From a virus: a stretch of 64,000 nt of DNA. Positions within the stretch are counted from its first letter, which is position 1. Each line of letters opens with the position of its first letter. The DNA lies in IMG/VR virus record IMGVR_UViG_3300010885_034363, positions 1-64,000 of that record; one strand, given 5' to 3'. The translations under genes were made by a program, and so were the position numbers. The notes under the pieces are model-generated. The model searched no databases, was not told the DNA's origin, and saw nothing but the letters and a program-made list of their open reading frames with translations. Positions 16,495 through 24,261 of this stretch are shown here, in pieces.

Positions 16495-16872
16495 TCAGTA
16501 GTAGCCTCTTGCCGTTGGCAAAACGCTAATAGCAATAGTGAAACCAGTTGATGCTACAGATGAACCAATCTGGTCACAGTCAACAGTAATAACGTCGCCA
16601 AGTGCGAGTGTTGTTACGTTTGGCAAAGCTACGGAAGCCGATACTGCTCCAGCAACAATTGTTGGGCGGTTAGCCTGGGTTGTGAACAGAGTTGTGCCAT
16701 TGTTGTTGACATCAAAAATCAGCGAAGCACCAGTTGGTGCAATATCAGTTGCAACTGTTACTGCCCTGATTTTACATGCAAATGGAACTCTGAAACGCAA
16801 TTTATTCGCAGCAACGCTGTTTGCAGCATCTCTGCTGAGCGTAAATGTTGATACGGGGACCTTTCCAAACAT
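16495..16872 (-). CDS. Putative capsid decoration or minor virion protein
   Basis: 125 aa from ATG 16872, which has an AAAGGAG ribosome binding site; a longer frame starting at 16956 runs through the upstream terminator and is rejected. The protein is small, Ala/Thr/Val-rich and probably all-beta, with FRVPFACKIRAVTVATD and a short basic end. It is flanked by strong terminators and sits directly after the major capsid gene, the usual place for a decoration or head-fibre base protein. No sequence family is certain. Confidence 0.6.
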   Translation of the reverse strand: MFGKVPVSTFTLSRDAANSVAANKLRFRVPFACKIRAVTVATDIAPTGASLIFDVNNNGTTLFTTQANRPTIVAGAVSASVALPNVTTLALGDVITVDCDQIGSSVASTGFTIAISVLPTARGYY

Positions 16873-16943
16873 AATTTCTCCTTTGAACGAAGTTTGGCTT
16901 ATACGGACAATATAGATTATACCATTAGTTGTTTTTATAAAAA

Positions 16944-16986
16944 GCAAAAACCCCACTCATCCCCTATAGGACAAGTGGGGTTTTGC
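16944..16986 (-). terminator. Intrinsic terminator after major capsid gene
   Basis: A stem pairing GCAAAACCCCACT with AGTGGGGTTTTTGC around a 16-nt loop, followed in the transcript by TTTTT. It lies 11 nt beyond the capsid stop, as expected for a highly expressed structural gene. Confidence 0.88.
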
Positions 16987-16996
16987 TTACAGGTTA

Positions 16997-18334
16997 TTAG
17001 GCTGGTTCGTTGTCAAATGTTACTTCAACGAATGCCTCTGGACGCTTGACAGCAAGCGCAAGTCTCTGCTCTGCAAGGATGACGATTGCGTTGCGGACGA
17101 AGAAGTCCGAATGCTGTTCGCTGATGCGGATTGAAGCCTGCTCACGGTCGTACAGCTGAGCGCCAGTGCCGAATGCACCAACGAGAGCTGTTCCTGCTGC
17201 GATTGCTGGAGTGTCAACGATTGGCATACGCCATACCTTTGGCTCGCCACCCATTGCAACCGAAACTGCGATGAGGTACTGGCCGTTGGCATCCTTGGTC
17301 AACTCGATGTCTTCCCAATCGTTCGGGTGAAGAACGATACCGGTTGGCTCGTAGTAAGCGAGGAATGACAAGGTAGCGGCACGGCGAAGTGCGTCAGCCT
17401 TTGTGTCAGGAACTGGCGTTGACAAGCCCGAAGACCAGCTGTACGTCTGAATTCCTGAAGTCTGAAGAACGCCGAGCAAGTTTTCGCCTACTCCGTCACC
17501 GTTGAGGATTTGTGAATCCTCAAGAAGGCGAAGACCGTACATCAACTCGTTGTCAATGATTGAACGAAGTTGTGGTTCGTCAGCAAGCACGTTGCGGTGT
17601 GCAGCTTCCCAGTGTGCGAGTGTACGCACTGGAGCCTGCTCACCAACAAAAGCGAACGATGACTGTGGTTTTGCACCAAATGCGGCGTTTCCAGCGGCTC
17701 GTTCTGCTACTGAAGAAGCGCTGTTGACGCCATGACCAGCATCCAAGGTTGTGAAACCAAGTTGACGGAAGTATTCAATAACTGCTGCAGTTGTGGTACG
17801 GGTTGGGAACAAGTCACGAACGCGCTTTGTGCGGGTTGGTGGCGTAACGATTGGGTCACGCTGAATTGTTCCGAATGAACCTGGTGTGCCAGATGGGATT
17901 GCTGAGTAAACATCTTTAACATTGTACGAAGACAACGAAACATTTGCTTGCCAAGGGGCAGGCATGTTTGCGCCGTTACGTCCACCGTTAAGTGCTTTGA
18001 ACTCTGCTGACTCAAGGAACATTGCGCCAATTGACTTGATTTCACGTGAAGAGAGTTGAGCAACTTCATTTGCAGTTGCTGCATATGTTGATCCTACTGA
18101 TGCCTGTGGATCTCTTGCCCATGAGTCAACCTGGTCCATGGTCTCGAGACCAGAGATGAGGCTCTTGATTTCCTTGATATCTGACATGTTCTTGTCAAAA
18201 GCTGTTTTTTGTTCAGTAGAAACAACTACTGTTCCGTCTTCTATTTTGAAAGAATCTGCAATGGCTTTGTTGTCTGCCATTTTTACTCTAAGAGCTGATT
18301 GGAGCTCTTGTACTCTTGCTTTGTCCTGCGACAT
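16997..18334 (-). CDS. HK97-fold major capsid protein
   Basis: 445 aa. Residues ~1-95 are a charged helical delta domain; the mature-like start SIGAMFLESAEFKAL (residues ~101-115) matches the beginning of HK97-family capsids. Further landmarks are the repeated RTRTTTAAVIEYF strand, ALAHWEA-type E-loop/spine region and the ILNGDG loop typical of the P-domain. An AGGAG ribosome binding site precedes the ATG. At residues 93-97 the sequence is QLSSR, close to the GLSSG(R/K) motif of the polyproteins and at the point where the delta domain should be removed. Confidence 0.93.
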   Translation of the reverse strand: MSQDKARVQELQSALRVKMADNKAIADSFKIEDGTVVVSTEQKTAFDKNMSDIKEIKSLISGLETMDQVDSWARDPQASVGSTYAATANEVAQLSSREIKSIGAMFLESAEFKALNGGRNGANMPAPWQANVSLSSYNVKDVYSAIPSGTPGSFGTIQRDPIVTPPTRTKRVRDLFPTRTTTAAVIEYFRQLGFTTLDAGHGVNSASSVAERAAGNAAFGAKPQSSFAFVGEQAPVRTLAHWEAAHRNVLADEPQLRSIIDNELMYGLRLLEDSQILNGDGVGENLLGVLQTSGIQTYSWSSGLSTPVPDTKADALRRAATLSFLAYYEPTGIVLHPNDWEDIELTKDANGQYLIAVSVAMGGEPKVWRMPIVDTPAIAAGTALVGAFGTGAQLYDREQASIRISEQHSDFFVRNAIVILAEQRLALAVKRPEAFVEVTFDNEPA

Positions 18335-18439
18335 AATTTTCTCCTGTTTAGAATTTGAAGGGTTGGGGGTTTATGTTTTTTTAGTGCGGCTTAGGTAAGC
18401 ACCCAGCCCTGCTTATACAAAAGTAACAGAGATTAATGA

Positions 18440-18468
18440 TATTTAGTGGAACTACTTATGTTTTACAA
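18440..18468 (-). promoter_or_regulatory. Putative capsid-gene promoter
   Basis: On the minus strand TTGTAA (18463-18468), 17 nt, then TAAATA (18440-18445). It would give a roughly 100-nt leader in front of the major capsid gene. The same -35 hexamer precedes the protease polyprotein gene. Confidence 0.45.
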
Positions 18469-18485
18469 CTATTGTGTGTAAATAG

Positions 18486-19529
18486 TTATTCTAAACCATA
18501 AATTTCTTCAAAAATTGAAACCTTGCGTTTCAGCTTTCTATTCTCATCTCTGACTACTGTTCTAATAGCGTTTTCAAAGTTGCGCCTTTGCCCTCGTCTA
18601 CCAAGGGAGGTAGTTCCAGCGAGCCTTGAGTAGTCAGACATGTTTGTACATGGCATCCAAACGGCTCTTCCGGTCTTTGAAATTCTCCTACTTATCCCGA
18701 TACATCCAAGTTGCCTTGATCTAAATTTTGCAGATTCTGGATCAATGAAAACATCTGGGTCGTTGTCCCTTACGTATTCAGGACCAGTTGTTTTTACAGC
18801 CTTGGTTTCCATTCCCTCGTCATAGTCGGATTTGCCTCTTTGGTATGGTTTGCCGTCTTCATCAACGAGGTCGTACTTGTCTGCTGGGTAGTTTTTTGGG
18901 TCAGGACCGTTGGGCATCAAGGAACGTGAGTTTCTTCTACCGCCACTATAAATGGTTTGTTTCTTTTTCTTTGGTTGCGGCAAAGTCTGGCCGCTTGTTT
19001 TTGGGGCGACGATGGCTGGTGTTCGTTTTGCTGCGTTTGGTTTCTTTATTGGAGCTGAACGTTCATCATCTGTTCCATCATTGATTTTCCCATCTCCGTC
19101 TTTGTCAATACCACCTGAACCACCAGATGATGAGGCTCCGCCCATTCTTTCCCCGATAGATGCACCAAGGGCGGACTTGCTCCCAGGAGTATGCAAAGTT
19201 TTTCCAGAGGTTATTCCTAGGCCTGGAGTGGCATTTATTGATATAACGCCACGCCCCTTAAGTTTTTCCCATTCATTATCTTTATCTTTTTCAAGATCCC
19301 CGAAATCTTCAATAGATCTTCTTTTTTGCTTACCCGTTATGAATCTTGTTTTTTTAAACTTCTTAGCGTCTCTTAAAGATTTTTTACCGGGTTCAGCTGC
19401 ATTTGATATTTTCTCAAGTTCCTCCATGCTTGAGCACGGCATCCAGTTTCCTTCACTATCCTCATGAGCGCCACTGCAGCCAATGTTCTTTGCCATTTTA
19501 AGCGCATCAATTTTTTTAACAATGCTCAT
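18486..19529 (-). CDS. Polyvalent-type protein with repeated Cys motif and Ca-loop
   Basis: 347 aa. Two copies of a motif GC-x-G ... G-x-WMPC-(S/T)-x-M frame the protein, at residues ~17-36 and ~275-300. Between them are a Gly/Ser-rich linker, a canonical Ca-binding loop DKDGDGKINDGTDDE near residue 145, and Lys/Pro-rich disordered sequence. GLGITSGK near residue 103 resembles the delimiting motif of the giant proteins. It overlaps the preceding stop (TAATG). I infer a virion-associated protein of unknown function. Confidence 0.65.
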   Translation of the reverse strand: MSIVKKIDALKMAKNIGCSGAHEDSEGNWMPCSSMEELEKISNAAEPGKKSLRDAKKFKKTRFITGKQKRRSIEDFGDLEKDKDNEWEKLKGRGVISINATPGLGITSGKTLHTPGSKSALGASIGERMGGASSSGGSGGIDKDGDGKINDGTDDERSAPIKKPNAAKRTPAIVAPKTSGQTLPQPKKKKQTIYSGGRRNSRSLMPNGPDPKNYPADKYDLVDEDGKPYQRGKSDYDEGMETKAVKTTGPEYVRDNDPDVFIDPESAKFRSRQLGCIGISRRISKTGRAVWMPCTNMSDYSRLAGTTSLGRRGQRRNFENAIRTVVRDENRKLKRKVSIFEEIYGLE

Positions 19530-20107
19530 TACGCCCTAAACTTTCTGGACTTGTCATCCATGGATATCTCTATTTTCTTACGCATTGAATAAGCATTTTT
19601 TGAATAATTTGCTTCAAGCGATTTAACCCTACGGGATATCCTTCTTACTGCTGCCCTGTTTGCTACTTCGTTCTGCGTACTTGATTTTTTAATTCTTTTT
19701 AAAAACATCTTTGCTTTAAAGTCAATAATTGAATTTTTTGTTTTTCTATCAAAATTTCTAATATTTGCAAAAGATGAAACTACTGATTTTTTACCAGTTT
19801 TGCTTCTCTTCGTAAAGACATGCTTAGCATCCAAAAGATTGGAGAATAGTAAAACTTCTTTTTTTTCAAATTCGTTACAGCACTGATTTGTTAATTTGCT
19901 TATTATTTTTTCCGTCTTTGTCGTTACTTGCTTAAACCCCGACGAAGTCATGCCGTCCGGCACTGAATAATTGTCATCAAACTGCGAGTTTGCCCAAGAT
20001 TTTGCTTGATTGTTAAAAGGAAATATATTTATTTCATTGTTTTCTTTTACTACTAATGCAAAAACTGAATTCCTGACTGGATCTTTTATTAAAGAAAACT
20101 CAGACAT
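19529..20107 (-). CDS. Hypothetical basic 192-aa protein
   Basis: A GGGAGG ribosome binding site lies just upstream. The first half is mixed alpha/beta and contains PVRNSVFALVV and GMTSSG; the second half is highly basic, Lys/Arg/Ser-rich and helical (RAAVRRISRRVKSLEANY). Basic virion-internal proteins that bind packaged DNA look like this, but I do not recognise a family. It is tightly coupled to both neighbours. Confidence 0.6.
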   Translation of the reverse strand: MSEFSLIKDPVRNSVFALVVKENNEINIFPFNNQAKSWANSQFDDNYSVPDGMTSSGFKQVTTKTEKIISKLTNQCCNEFEKKEVLLFSNLLDAKHVFTKRSKTGKKSVVSSFANIRNFDRKTKNSIIDFKAKMFLKRIKKSSTQNEVANRAAVRRISRRVKSLEANYSKNAYSMRKKIEISMDDKSRKFRA

Positions 20108-20108
20108 A

Positions 20109-22118
20109 TTAGCCTCCCAGCAGTTCTATTAGTTTCTTTTTTTGCGAAGATAAAGATTCAACTCGAATCTCAAATAATCTGTCAATAATCTTGATGTGCG
20201 CCAACTCTCCCACAGACAACCCATCTAGCGCCATGCGGGAACGAAGGTCATCAACCCTAAAGGATCTTGCTCTTTTTAGCATGCTTTCAATAGCTTTTTT
20301 AAAAATAATTTGCTGTTCAATTTTTAGTTCTTTGTAATAGTCTGAGTAGTCAATTTTCCCAGTTTCTCCATAAAACTCTAAAATATTCATTTTTGTTCTT
20401 TTTGTAATTTCTATTTTGCTCAAGTCGGTGAGACCGGACGTAGTGTTTTGAGCAAGCATTGGAATAACTCCATCAATCGTCTGCATTCCGTAGACTGATG
20501 AAAGATCCCTTTCTCTCTGATCTGTCAAGAAATCTGAAATCATCATGATTGCGACATCTTTTGGATTCAAGTCATAAAGTTTTACGTCTGGGTTAAAAAC
20601 TGAACCAGGCATTGCCGTTTCAACGTCTTGCCTCATGTATCGTCTTTTATCTCCCTGTGGCCCAGAGAATATTACGTCTGGAGATGAGAGACCAAGATGC
20701 TCTTGAAGATCCGAAGCAAATCTTTCGCCAATGTGCTGGAATTGCTTTGGATTCGTATACTCAAAGTATTTTCCATTGCCAACAGTGAGCAAGTTTTGGC
20801 TTTGTGAAATTTTTTCTTTTTTCACGAGGTTTGTTTTTGCGAGTACACGCTGAAGTATTTTTGGGTCAATCATTGATAGCGATCCACCATTGTTTACAAA
20901 TTCAATAGCATCCGTCAGTGATGAGATCTTTTTGCTCATTGCTGCATTGCTTGTTGTTTCTCTGCCTAGAGTTCCGTCTTCACCTACTGGTTTTGTTATA
21001 TTTTTCTTGTTAAATACTTCGTTTGCCCATCTTGGCTTATTATTTTTTATTTCGTTCGGATTCCTTATATTTACAAACTCTTCAGAGTAGGATATTCCAT
21101 CTCCCATTTCATTTGCTAAGTACTTGAGCCTCGCAGATGGGTCTTTTGAGTTATTCTGCGCCATTGAGATGGTTATTGTCTTGCCAAGTTTTCTTCTCTC
21201 ACCAACGGTCAACTGTCTTGCTTTTTCAATCGTGAGACTAGAGCCACTTGGTGTTACGTAGATAACTGATTTTACTCCACTGTTTGACAGCATCCCAAGC
21301 TCGTCATTGCCGATGTCTTGTGGACCAAAAGCGGAGAGGATGTAGGTAGCTCCATCCATATCCCTGTTATCTGGGATTTCCCTTAGTACCTTTGCTGGAA
21401 CAACTGGTTCAAGAAGGAATCCATCACGGCGAACCATTCTCGCTGTTTTTGCGGGATGGGTAGCTATTGACCGTTTCATTTCTTTAATTCTTATGTCGGC
21501 AAGCCGTGAGTTATCTTTTGAAACTTTTGGTATTTGCGGTTTTCTTGACTCAATGAGTGAATCTGGATACTCTCCGCCAGTTATTGGATTACCAGTTATT
21601 GGGTCAGCGGCGCGTGTTCTGAATTTTTTTGCTAATGCTGATATGAGCATCCCAAGTGGAGATGGTATGTCAAAAAGTTTAACTCCGCACGTTGATAGCC
21701 GAGAGTCCGTGAAGCGTCCTCCATACTGGTAACCCTCTGGGCACCTGTATGGCTTGCCTTTTCTCCGAGAGCTTCCGCCACTCCCAAAACCCGGGGTGAG
21801 TGTTCTGTATATGGCGGAGCGCACTGGAGAACGAATTGGATCACTATCGCCAGGGATTGCCAAACTTGCCAAAGTATGAATAGCTCTTCCGCCAGAACCT
21901 GCTTTTATTGAATATTCTTCGGTAATTCTTTCGCTAGCCATCCTTCTAGAAGAGCCATTAACTAGAGAAGTTGCCTTAAAGTCAATAAAGTTTTTACTTA
22001 GGGGTGTTTTTGTGCGCACCACATGGGTATGCGTCTTTTGTTCCGAAGATTCAAAAATAACTCTTGTTATTATTGTTTTTCTAATGTCACCAGAACAGCA
22101 ACTTTCATCTTTATTCAT
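20109..22118 (-). CDS. Large virion-associated protein, ~669 aa, shared CP-FTD-C module
   Basis: The start is placed at ATG 22118, overlapping the previous stop; GTG 22145 is possible. Residues ~120-160 contain YRCPEGYQYGG, FTDSRLSTCG and KLFDIPSPLG, a module also present near residue 220 of the 2338-aa protein. The middle has a phosphatase-like GGDKRR-type stretch with no clear motif. The C-terminal half (residues ~420-669) has KYFEYTNPKQFQHIGERF and ends in a Lys/Leu-rich helix. It may be a kinase- or ART-like enzyme, but I cannot support either. I infer virion association from its operon. Confidence 0.65.
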   Translation of the reverse strand: MNKDESCCSGDIRKTIITRVIFESSEQKTHTHVVRTKTPLSKNFIDFKATSLVNGSSRRMASERITEEYSIKAGSGGRAIHTLASLAIPGDSDPIRSPVRSAIYRTLTPGFGSGGSSRRKGKPYRCPEGYQYGGRFTDSRLSTCGVKLFDIPSPLGMLISALAKKFRTRAADPITGNPITGGEYPDSLIESRKPQIPKVSKDNSRLADIRIKEMKRSIATHPAKTARMVRRDGFLLEPVVPAKVLREIPDNRDMDGATYILSAFGPQDIGNDELGMLSNSGVKSVIYVTPSGSSLTIEKARQLTVGERRKLGKTITISMAQNNSKDPSARLKYLANEMGDGISYSEEFVNIRNPNEIKNNKPRWANEVFNKKNITKPVGEDGTLGRETTSNAAMSKKISSLTDAIEFVNNGGSLSMIDPKILQRVLAKTNLVKKEKISQSQNLLTVGNGKYFEYTNPKQFQHIGERFASDLQEHLGLSSPDVIFSGPQGDKRRYMRQDVETAMPGSVFNPDVKLYDLNPKDVAIMMISDFLTDQRERDLSSVYGMQTIDGVIPMLAQNTTSGLTDLSKIEITKRTKMNILEFYGETGKIDYSDYYKELKIEQQIIFKKAIESMLKRARSFRVDDLRSRMALDGLSVGELAHIKIIDRLFEIRVESLSSQKKKLIELLGG

Positions 22119-22779
22119 AAACGGGTCCACCGCAACATTTCTCACTTAGCGAAGAATCAAAGTTAACTGATTTAATCCGACCCTTATCATCTTCCCCGAC
22201 GACTTCCCAGTTGTTCTCATCGCGGAGGTAGTCACAGAATGATTTTTCCATTTCAACAAAATCTGCCAAAACCTTCATTGCGTAAGTAACATCATCCTCT
22301 GTGACTACTTCTTCTGTCATGCCTTTTACGAGTGGTTGAAACTCCGTATAGAAAAAATCTTCTTTTCTAAGGTAATCGTACTCAGCAGACTTCTTTCCAG
22401 CAGTTTTTGGTGGTGTTATTGATCTTTTTAGTCTTGACGCAAATTGCGAATTTGACCAATTTTGCTTTTTTAGCTTACCTTTGCAGTTCTTCATGCCGGG
22501 GTGGTGGCATCCCTCGTTGGGCCATAGGCCAGTTGTTTCGTGGTGAAGCCAAGCACAAATTCTCTCAAGAGGATAAAGTTCTGGGTGATTCGCCAGAATG
22601 ACTCGACAGCGTGTGAATCCACCTTCTTTACGCATGATTGGACGCCAGTAGCGGAGAAGTCTTTCCAGGTTGCCACGACGCGGCCCACGACCCTTAAGGA
22701 TGTCTCCGGTTACGCGCTCCTGCGGGAGATCAAGAATTGCATCTTGGGGAGCTTTTATCCTTATGTTTCTCTCGTACAT
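22111..22779 (-). CDS. Conserved phage protein with HH/CH motif
   Basis: 222 aa. The N-terminal half has RRGNLERLLRYWRPIM, GGFTRCRVILANHPEL, then ICAWLHHETTG and EGCHHPG. This run is recognisable as a short module carried by head-gene products of many actinophages; the Cys/His residues may bind a metal. The rest is acidic and helical, ending in KCCGGP. Biochemical role is unknown. Confidence 0.65.
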   Translation of the reverse strand: MYERNIRIKAPQDAILDLPQERVTGDILKGRGPRRGNLERLLRYWRPIMRKEGGFTRCRVILANHPELYPLERICAWLHHETTGLWPNEGCHHPGMKNCKGKLKKQNWSNSQFASRLKRSITPPKTAGKKSAEYDYLRKEDFFYTEFQPLVKGMTEEVVTEDDVTYAMKVLADFVEMEKSFCDYLRDENNWEVVGEDDKGRIKSVNFDSSLSEKCCGGPVYE

Positions 22780-22791
22780 TTTTTCTCAGTT

Positions 22792-23106
22792 CTATTTTTT
22801 TGTGTCAAGACTTGTTATAACTGGTAATCCATCTATCTTTTTATCATCAATTTGATTTTTCTTTAAAAGAAACATATTGACCCATTCTTTTTTCTTACTT
22901 TCCGTAGGCGGAGCCCAAAGAAGGTTGTGAAATGGTGATTTCATTATTTTGTTGATACCTGTTGTCTTGTTGACGAATGAGAAAAAATTAAACTCCATTA
23001 CTTTGCCTGCGGCAGTTACAAGTGCACCGTCATTCTCGTCGGGACCGGCATCAATTATGTAGTAGAGCCTTCTATCTCCCACTGTCCCAACTAGCGTTGC
23101 CTTCAT
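22792..23106 (-). CDS. Hypothetical 104-aa protein
   Basis: Begins with a short beta segment (ATLVGTVGDRRLYYIID) followed by aromatic-rich sequence and a basic C-terminal helix. The start ATG overlaps the preceding stop by 4 nt. No family is recognised; operon position suggests a small virion or accessory partner of the 303-aa protein. Confidence 0.55.
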   Translation of the reverse strand: MKATLVGTVGDRRLYYIIDAGPDENDGALVTAAGKVMEFNFFSFVNKTTGINKIMKSPFHNLLWAPPTESKKKEWVNMFLLKKNQIDDKKIDGLPVITSLDTKK

Positions 23107-24014
23107 TTGTCCTCTTTTGCCATCTTCGCTGGTTTATTCATTTTTCCAATATCTTTTGATATTACTGCAGAGACTTCCCTTTTTATTTTGTTTATCAAAG
23201 TTTTCTCTACGCCATCAATCATGTTCGCTGATTTTTCGTATGTTCTTGGATCATCAATACTCTTCCCATCTGGGCGATTGAAAAGAACGTAGCCAATACC
23301 AAGGTCTTCGTACTTTTTCTTTATATTGAGCGATGTTCTATATACCTTTAGATCTTTTAATGATGGCGTAATCGGTATTGATTTGTTGTATTTATTTTTT
23401 AATTCATTTATATTTTGTTCTGATAAATTTTCATTCTTCATTATTGATTCAATGTCAATTTTTAAAACAACATCAGAAACTTCTGCATTTTCTGAGTCTT
23501 GAACGAGTCTGTCGTAAGAGTAGGAAATGCCCTCAATGTCATCGGAGTCAAACCCACCAAGGATCTGTGCCTCTATGGGCTCGGTACCTTCTTTGTATTT
23601 ACCATTTTTGTCTTTTGAAAGAGATTTTGTTAATCCAGAAAAATCTTTTTCAGTATACGATTTAAGTAAACCTAATAATGAGTCAGCTATGTTACTTGCA
23701 GACTTTCTTCCATCGGAATTCACCAGCGCATCAACAATTGCATCGCTATCATTTGACGAGAGTGGGACAGTTCTTCCTCCGGTTTTAAGAGGATCACCTC
23801 TTGTGTAAGAAGTTCTATTTGCGGTGTCTTTCCTCAGGATCACTTCTATGTCACCCTGTGCTTCTATCTCTGGAGGAGCAGATCCAAAGCCCATAGGAGC
23901 GTCTTTGTGGACTAGGTAGCCCGACAACGGCCTTGAACTCAATGGGGTATCTTTCGGTATCCCATTTCTCTTATTGAACTCTTGCCTTACGAATTCATCT
24001 GAACTTCTAGCCAT
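23103..24014 (-). CDS. Hypothetical 303-aa protein with LSS motifs
   Basis: The N-terminal part contains PLSSRPLSGYLVHKDAP and VPLSSND, close relatives of the LSSG motif of the giant proteins, and RTSYTRGDPL. The Arg and Ser placement recalls ADP-ribosyltransferase strands, but no glutamate motif is visible, so I do not make that assignment. The C-terminal half is Lys/Asn-rich and helical. It overlaps genes on both sides by 4-8 nt. Confidence 0.55.
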   Translation of the reverse strand: MARSSDEFVRQEFNKRNGIPKDTPLSSRPLSGYLVHKDAPMGFGSAPPEIEAQGDIEVILRKDTANRTSYTRGDPLKTGGRTVPLSSNDSDAIVDALVNSDGRKSASNIADSLLGLLKSYTEKDFSGLTKSLSKDKNGKYKEGTEPIEAQILGGFDSDDIEGISYSYDRLVQDSENAEVSDVVLKIDIESIMKNENLSEQNINELKNKYNKSIPITPSLKDLKVYRTSLNIKKKYEDLGIGYVLFNRPDGKSIDDPRTYEKSANMIDGVEKTLINKIKREVSAVISKDIGKMNKPAKMAKEDK

Positions 24015-24261
24015 TTCTGTACTCTCCGAGAAGCTCTTCTATGTCTACGTTTGGATATAGTTTTTGTGCTTCCTCTTCATCTATTTCGTCAATTTCTGTT
24101 GACCCAGTTATTAGTGACTTCATGACTTCACTTGTTTCAATTAGTTCGCCTTCGCGTAATTCAAACTCGTCTAACGTTTTTTTTGCATCATCAAATATTA
24201 AGACCATAAGTTTTACATTATCTGTATTGTTTTTTACTTTTGTGAAAAATCTTAACCTCAT
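24007..24261 (-). CDS. Hypothetical acidic 84-aa protein
   Basis: Short protein with a basic N-terminal strand and a strongly acidic C-terminal half (DEIDEEEAQ), beginning 4 nt inside the end of the 2338-aa gene. It may be an immunity- or chaperone-like partner for the RelA/SpoT-like domain just upstream, given its size, acidity and overlap; that is a guess from layout only. Confidence 0.5.
   Translation of the reverse strand: MRLRFFTKVKNNTDNVKLMVLIFDDAKKTLDEFELREGELIETSEVMKSLITGSTEIDEIDEEEAQKLYPNVDIEELLGEYRNG

Noticed and set aside
16873-16956. N-terminal extension of the 125-aa putative decoration protein
   Set aside because: It would be translated from the capsid terminator hairpin; the inner ATG has a consensus ribosome site.
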